From assembly GCF_019402665.1 (NCBI RefSeq), contig NZ_VSST01000001.1, forward strand, positions 62,001 through 126,000: 64,000 bases of DNA, in the 5' to 3' direction. Positions 60,147 to 64,000 of this stretch are shown in pieces. This stretch comes from Bradyrhizobium canariense. GTDB lineage: Bacteria > Pseudomonadota > Alphaproteobacteria > Rhizobiales > Xanthobacteraceae. Numbering within the stretch: the first letter of the stretch is position 1; the number at the start of each line of letters is the position of its first letter. Below the pieces are notes generated by a model. The model was not told where the DNA came from, made no database searches, and saw only the letters and a list, made by a program, of their open reading frames with translations. Made by a program: the position numbers and the translations under genes.

Positions 60147-60653
60147 ATGATCCACGTCTGTTCCCTCGCCGCCCTTCCCGAAACCGTCCGCCTCACCAAG
60201 GCCAGCCACGTGCTGACCGTGATGGCCAATGTCGAGCAGGTGGCGCGGCCGGTGTCGGTGCTGCCGGCCAACCATCTCAAGGTATCGATGGACGACATCA
60301 CCGAGGAGATGGACGGCTTCGTCGCGCCATCGGAAACGCATATCGAGCAGGTGCTGAACTTCGTGCGCAGCTGGGACCGCGACGCGCCGCTGGTGGTGCA
60401 TTGCTATGCCGGCATCAGCCGCTCCACCGCGAGCGCGTTCGCGGCCGCTTGCGCCCTCAATCCGCATCGCGACGAGATCGAGATCGCAAAGAAGATTAGA
60501 GCGGCTTCCCCGATCGCCTCGCCGAACCGCCGCATCGTCAGCCTTGCCGACCGTGCGCTGGGACGCAACGGCCGCATGCTGCGCGCACTCGACGAGATGG
60601 GCCCGGGCGCGATGATGGTCGAGGGCCGCCCGTTCGTGATCGAGCTCGAATGA
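60147..60653 (+). CDS. tyrosine/dual-specificity-type phosphatase
   Basis: A 168-residue protein with the C-x5-R active-site loop HCYAGISRST near residue 85. The acid-loop Asp is probably in the MDDITEEMDG region. It has no signal peptide, so it is a cytosolic enzyme. The substrate may be phosphotyrosine or a small molecule. A repeat element lies on each side. Confidence 0.82.
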   Translation: MIHVCSLAALPETVRLTKASHVLTVMANVEQVARPVSVLPANHLKVSMDDITEEMDGFVAPSETHIEQVLNFVRSWDRDAPLVVHCYAGISRSTASAFAAACALNPHRDEIEIAKKIRAASPIASPNRRIVSLADRALGRNGRMLRALDEMGPGAMMVEGRPFVIELE

Positions 60654-60681
60654 CAGTTGCGCACCACAGCAGAGGTGTGCT

Positions 60682-60799
60682 CCCTCTCCCGCTTGCGGGA
60701 GAGGGGTGGGGAGAGGGTATCTCCGCATCGGGACAGTCCCCTAGAGGAGAAAGCCCTCACCCGGCGCTGCGCGCCGACCTCTCCCGCAAGCGGGAGAGG
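60682..60799. repeat. palindromic repeat element, type D, copy 2
   Basis: About 118 bp, from CCCTCTCCCGCTTGCGGGAG to CTCTCCCGCAAGCGGGAGAG, with a GGCGCTGCGCGCC hairpin inside. It lies in the 220-bp gap between the phosphatase gene and the NrtR-like gene. Confidence 0.75.
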
Positions 60800-60873
60800 T
60801 TACAGCGAGCCCGCGGCGAGACCGGCTCAAACAATTGGCATACCTATCTCATCACTCACGCGATCGCCGTCGC

Positions 60874-61842
60874 ATGAGCGAAAAGCTGCTGACGCCGATC
60901 GAGATCGGCCTGACTGCCGCGATCGTCGCGATCGAGAATCATGAACCGCTGATCCTCACCGCGCGCGACAGTGATGGACTGGCCGGCCTGCCGTTCGGCC
61001 CGTTCGATGCGCCGAGCCACCGCACTTTCGAGATCGGCCTGCGGGCCTGGGTCGAGGAACAGACGGGCCTGCGGCTCGGCTATGTCGAACAGCTCTACAC
61101 GTTCGGCGATCGCGGCCGGCATGCCGAAGCCGGCGACATCGGCGCGCACATGGTGTCGATCGGCTATCTCGCACTGACGCGCGCCATCGGCGGCGAACTC
61201 GCAGCCACGAGTGCGAGCTTCGCGCCGTGGTATCGCTTCCTGCCGTGGGAGGACTGGCGCGAGGGGCCGCCCGCGATCATCGCGGACGACATCATCCCGG
61301 CATTGACCGAGTGGGCCGAAGAGGAGACGCCGGAGACGACGCGCGCACTGCCGCGCAAGGATCGCGTGCGTTTCTATTTCGGTCTCGACGGCGCGTCCTG
61401 GGACGAGGAGCGCGTGCTCGACCGCTACGAGCTCCTGTACGAGGCCGGGCTGGTCGAGGAAGCACGGCGCGACGGTCGCCCTGCGGCATTAGCGCGCAAG
61501 GCACTGCCCGCGCTCGGCACATCCATGCGCTTCGACCACCGCCGGATTCTTGCGACAGCGATCGCGCGACTGCGTGCAAAACTGAAGTATCGTCCTGTGG
61601 TCTTTGAACTTTTGCCCGCCGAGTTCACACTCACCGAATTGCAGTATACGGTGGAGGCGATCTCCGGCCGACACCTGCACAAACAAAATTTCCGCCGCCT
61701 GGTCGAAATGGAAGCCCTGGTCGAACCGACCGGGGTGATGTCGACACAGACGGGCGGACGTCCGGCGGCGCTCTACCGCTTCCGTCGCGACGTGCTCCAG
61801 GAGCGGCCCGCGCCGGGCTTGCGCGTACGCTCCCGGCGCTAA
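60874..61842 (+). CDS. NrtR-like NAD metabolism regulator (degenerate NUDIX plus winged HTH)
   Basis: A 322-residue protein. The N-terminal half (10-145) is a NUDIX fold whose box has lost catalytic residues (HRTFEIGLRAWVEEQTGLRLG, with RA in place of RE), as in the ADP-ribose-sensing NrtR repressors. The C-terminal half holds a winged helix (FELLPAEFTLTELQYTVEAISGRHLHKQNFRRLVEMEALVEPTG). Regulates NAD salvage or synthesis in other bacteria. No NAD gene lies in this window. Confidence 0.82.
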   Translation: MSEKLLTPIEIGLTAAIVAIENHEPLILTARDSDGLAGLPFGPFDAPSHRTFEIGLRAWVEEQTGLRLGYVEQLYTFGDRGRHAEAGDIGAHMVSIGYLALTRAIGGELAATSASFAPWYRFLPWEDWREGPPAIIADDIIPALTEWAEEETPETTRALPRKDRVRFYFGLDGASWDEERVLDRYELLYEAGLVEEARRDGRPAALARKALPALGTSMRFDHRRILATAIARLRAKLKYRPVVFELLPAEFTLTELQYTVEAISGRHLHKQNFRRLVEMEALVEPTGVMSTQTGGRPAALYRFRRDVLQERPAPGLRVRSRR

Positions 61843-61891
61843 CCCGAGATATGCGCGATCGGCCCCTACCCGCCGATTGCCTGGAGGCTTT

Positions 61892-64000
61892 ATGTCTGAC
61901 GGCCCGTTCGACGTCTTCGCGCTGATCATTGCGGTCATCGCTTTCATCATCGCGATCAAGGCCTCCAGCCAGGCGGCTGAGCTGCGACGACGGCTGAGCT
62001 CGCTCGAAGCGACGTTCCACGCGCAACGGCCCGTGCAGCCGCCGCGGATCCCGGCAGATGTGTGGGCTGAAGCGTCCGCGACGACTTCTGCAGCGCCGCC
62101 GCCGCTTGTGCCCCAAGCCGAACCGGGAGCCGAGGCGCCGCCCCCGCCCGTCACGGAGGATGTTTCACCGCCTCCGCTCGAAGCGAGCACCGAGGCCGAC
62201 GCGCCGCCGCCGCGGCCCGCACCCGCGCCCGCGCCCGGCTTCGAGGAACGGCTCGGCACGCGCTGGGTGGTGTGGATCGGCGGCCTTGCGCTCGCGCTCG
62301 GCGGCTTCTTCATGGTGCGCTATTCGATCGAGGCCGGCCTCGTCGGCCCCGGTGTGCGCGTGTTCCTTGGCGGCGTGTTCGCGCTGGCGCTGCTTGGCGC
62401 CGGCGAATGGTCACGCCGCAAGGAGAGCATCTCCAATATCGCCGCGCTGCCGATCGCCAACATTCCCGCGATCCTCACCGCGGCCGGCACGGCGGTGGCA
62501 TTTGCGACCATCTACGCGGCTTACGCGCTCTATGGATTCCTCGTCCCCGCGACCGCCTTCGTGCTGCTCGGCCTCGTCGCGCTCGGCACGCTGGCTGCGG
62601 CGCTCCTGCACGGGCCTGCGCTCGCGGGCCTCGGCGTGGTCGGCGCGTTCGTGACGCCGATCCTCGTCTCGAGCGACAAGCCGAACTATTGGGCACTCTA
62701 CATCTATCTCGCCATCGTCACCGCCGCGAGCTTCGGCCTCGCCCGTATCCGGTTGTGGCGCTGGCTTGCGGTCACCACGATCGCCTTCGCCGTGCTCTGG
62801 ATCTTTCCGGGGCTCGATACCAGCGACTTGCAGGTCGCGCCGCACGCTTTGCATGTGATCGCAGGCTTCGTTCTTGCCGCTCTTCTCGTCGTCTGCGGCT
62901 TCATGTTCGGCCCGACGATCGAGGACGGTGAGATCGAGCCGGTCTCGTCGGGCTCGCTCGGTGCCTATCTGTTCGGCGCGATGCTGATCGTGCTGTCGAG
63001 CGCGCATGCGGACCTGGCGCTGATCGCCTTCACGCTGCTCGTCGGCGCGACGCTGCTTGTCGCCTGGCGCGCGCCGGCGGCCACCGGCGCGCTCGGCGCG
63101 GCCGCCGCGACCGTCTTCATCGTGTTCGCCGAATGGGCGGTGCGCGCCAATCCCGACATGCTGGTGCTGCCGGGCGGCCCCATCGCCGGCATCGCGCCGA
63201 CGGCGATCGACAGCGCGGTGACGCTACATCTGGTGATGGCAGCGATCTTCGCCGCCGGCTTCGGCATCGCGGGCTTCCTCGCGCAGGGCCGTTCGAACTC
63301 GGCGATCATTCCGGTGGTGTGGTCGGTCGCGGGTGTCGCGACGCCGATCGCGATCCTGGTCGCGCTCTACGCACGCATCGCGCATCTCGACCGCTCGATC
63401 CCGTTCGCCATCCTCGCGGTACTGCTCGCCGCCGCCTTCGGCGCTGCCACCGAGGCGCTTGCGCGCCGCGAGACCCGGCCGGGCGCCATGATCTCCACGG
63501 CCTTGTTCGCGACCGGCACGCTCGGTGCGCTGGCGCTGGCGCTGACATTTGCGCTGGAGAAGGGCTGGCTCACGATCGCACTGGCGCTGATGTCGCTCGG
63601 CACCGCCTGGATCTCGATGCAGCGGCCGATCCCGTTCCTGCGCTGGCTGGCCGCGATCTTCGCAGGCCTGGTCACCGCTCGGATCGGCTATGATCCACGC
63701 ATCGTCGGCGACGCCGTCGGAACCACGCCGATCTTCAACTGGCTGTTGTGGGGCTACGGCGTGCCGGCGGCATCGTTCTGGGCGGCGAGCCTGTTCCTGC
63801 GCCGCCGCGGCGACGACGCCCCGTTGCGCATGATCGAGAGCGCCGCGATCCTGTTCACCGCACTGCTCGCCTTCATGGAGATCCGGCACTTTGCGACCGG
63901 CGGCGACGTGACGTCGGCACCGTCGCTGCTCGAATGCGCGCTGCAGGTCAGCGTCATGCTCGCCATGGCGATCGGGCTGGAGCGTCTGCGGCAGCGCAGC
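61892..64000 (+). CDS. DUF2339 polytopic membrane protein (partial, 3' end outside window)
   Basis: An open frame of 703 codons to the window edge. One N-terminal helix (FALIIAVIAFIIAIKASS), a short coiled coil, a Pro/Ala-rich linker (residues 50-125), then many membrane helices (about 20) of the DUF2339 family from residue 133. These proteins are large, always membrane-bound and of unknown function. CTGGAGG lies 5 bases before the ATG. Confidence 0.9.
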   Translation, partial: MSDGPFDVFALIIAVIAFIIAIKASSQAAELRRRLSSLEATFHAQRPVQPPRIPADVWAEASATTSAAPPPLVPQAEPGAEAPPPPVTEDVSPPPLEASTEADAPPPRPAPAPAPGFEERLGTRWVVWIGGLALALGGFFMVRYSIEAGLVGPGVRVFLGGVFALALLGAGEWSRRKESISNIAALPIANIPAILTAAGTAVAFATIYAAYALYGFLVPATAFVLLGLVALGTLAAALLHGPALAGLGVVGAFVTPILVSSDKPNYWALYIYLAIVTAASFGLARIRLWRWLAVTTIAFAVLWIFPGLDTSDLQVAPHALHVIAGFVLAALLVVCGFMFGPTIEDGEIEPVSSGSLGAYLFGAMLIVLSSAHADLALIAFTLLVGATLLVAWRAPAATGALGAAAATVFIVFAEWAVRANPDMLVLPGGPIAGIAPTAIDSAVTLHLVMAAIFAAGFGIAGFLAQGRSNSAIIPVVWSVAGVATPIAILVALYARIAHLDRSIPFAILAVLLAAAFGAATEALARRETRPGAMISTALFATGTLGALALALTFALEKGWLTIALALMSLGTAWISMQRPIPFLRWLAAIFAGLVTARIGYDPRIVGDAVGTTPIFNWLLWGYGVPAASFWAASLFLRRRGDDAPLRMIESAAILFTALLAFMEIRHFATGGDVTSAPSLLECALQVSVMLAMAIGLERLRQRS

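Overview
The window reads as chromosomal DNA of a Bradyrhizobium-type alphaproteobacterium (Rhizobiales). The evidence is high GC, alphaproteobacterial codon use, a form IC Calvin-cycle operon with divergent cbbR, EcfG-type promoter motifs (GGAAC-N16/17-CGTT) in front of small stress proteins, and dispersed palindromic repeats of the kind common in Bradyrhizobium. I saw no insertion sequence, prophage, CRISPR array or rRNA. One tRNA gene (Pro, CGG) is present. Both ends cut through genes: a PhoD phosphatase on the left and a DUF2339 membrane protein on the right.

1-5.6 kb: phoD (partial), a small secreted protein whose mRNA leader can hide its own Shine-Dalgarno, a nitronate monooxygenase, and an emrA/emrB efflux pair. 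5.7-28 kb: a stress-response island of many small genes (PRC-barrel, DUF4142, DUF3147, PAP2, DUF3072-like, lysine-rich KGG-like protein, membrane micro-proteins), a TPP enzyme, an SDR with a possible Tat leader, DegP and a universal stress protein. In its middle lies a 2095-residue soluble hybrid histidine kinase built on about a dozen tandem HAMP units, followed by a REC-PAS-HWE kinase. At least eight candidate EcfG promoters lie in this stretch, two of them exact matches to consensus, so the island looks like part of the general stress regulon.

28.2-38 kb: a complete Calvin-Benson-Bassham operon, cbbF-P-T-A-L-S-X-E, transcribed leftward, with divergent cbbR and an AT-rich dyad between them. 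38-44.5 kb: small membrane and coiled-coil proteins, an MFS transporter with its TetR regulator (matching operators before each), and an N-carbamoyl-D-amino-acid hydrolase-like enzyme. 44.6-54.5 kb: tRNA-Pro, Sua5/YrdC, an FAD-linked oxidase, GNAT and NUDIX enzymes, a cysteine-containing relative of the glycine-reductase B subunit next to a CoA transferase, an SRAP protein, and a cupredoxin/DUF4142 operon. 54.6-64 kb: an ECF sigma factor whose promoter matches that of the DUF4142-cupredoxin operon, 3-mercaptopyruvate sulfurtransferase, a dihydroorotase-like protein with an altered metal motif, YgfZ-Tag-HD hydrolase, a tyrosine phosphatase, a NrtR-like regulator and a DUF2339 protein.

The points most worth following up are the SD-sequestering leader at 1.6 kb, the inverted repeat in the degP leader, the tandem-HAMP kinase array with its stress-gene surroundings, the shared GGGAAC-N16-CATCCAA promoter of the ECF module, a LexA-like box between two uncharacterised small genes, and the aerobic GrdB-like/CoA-transferase pair.
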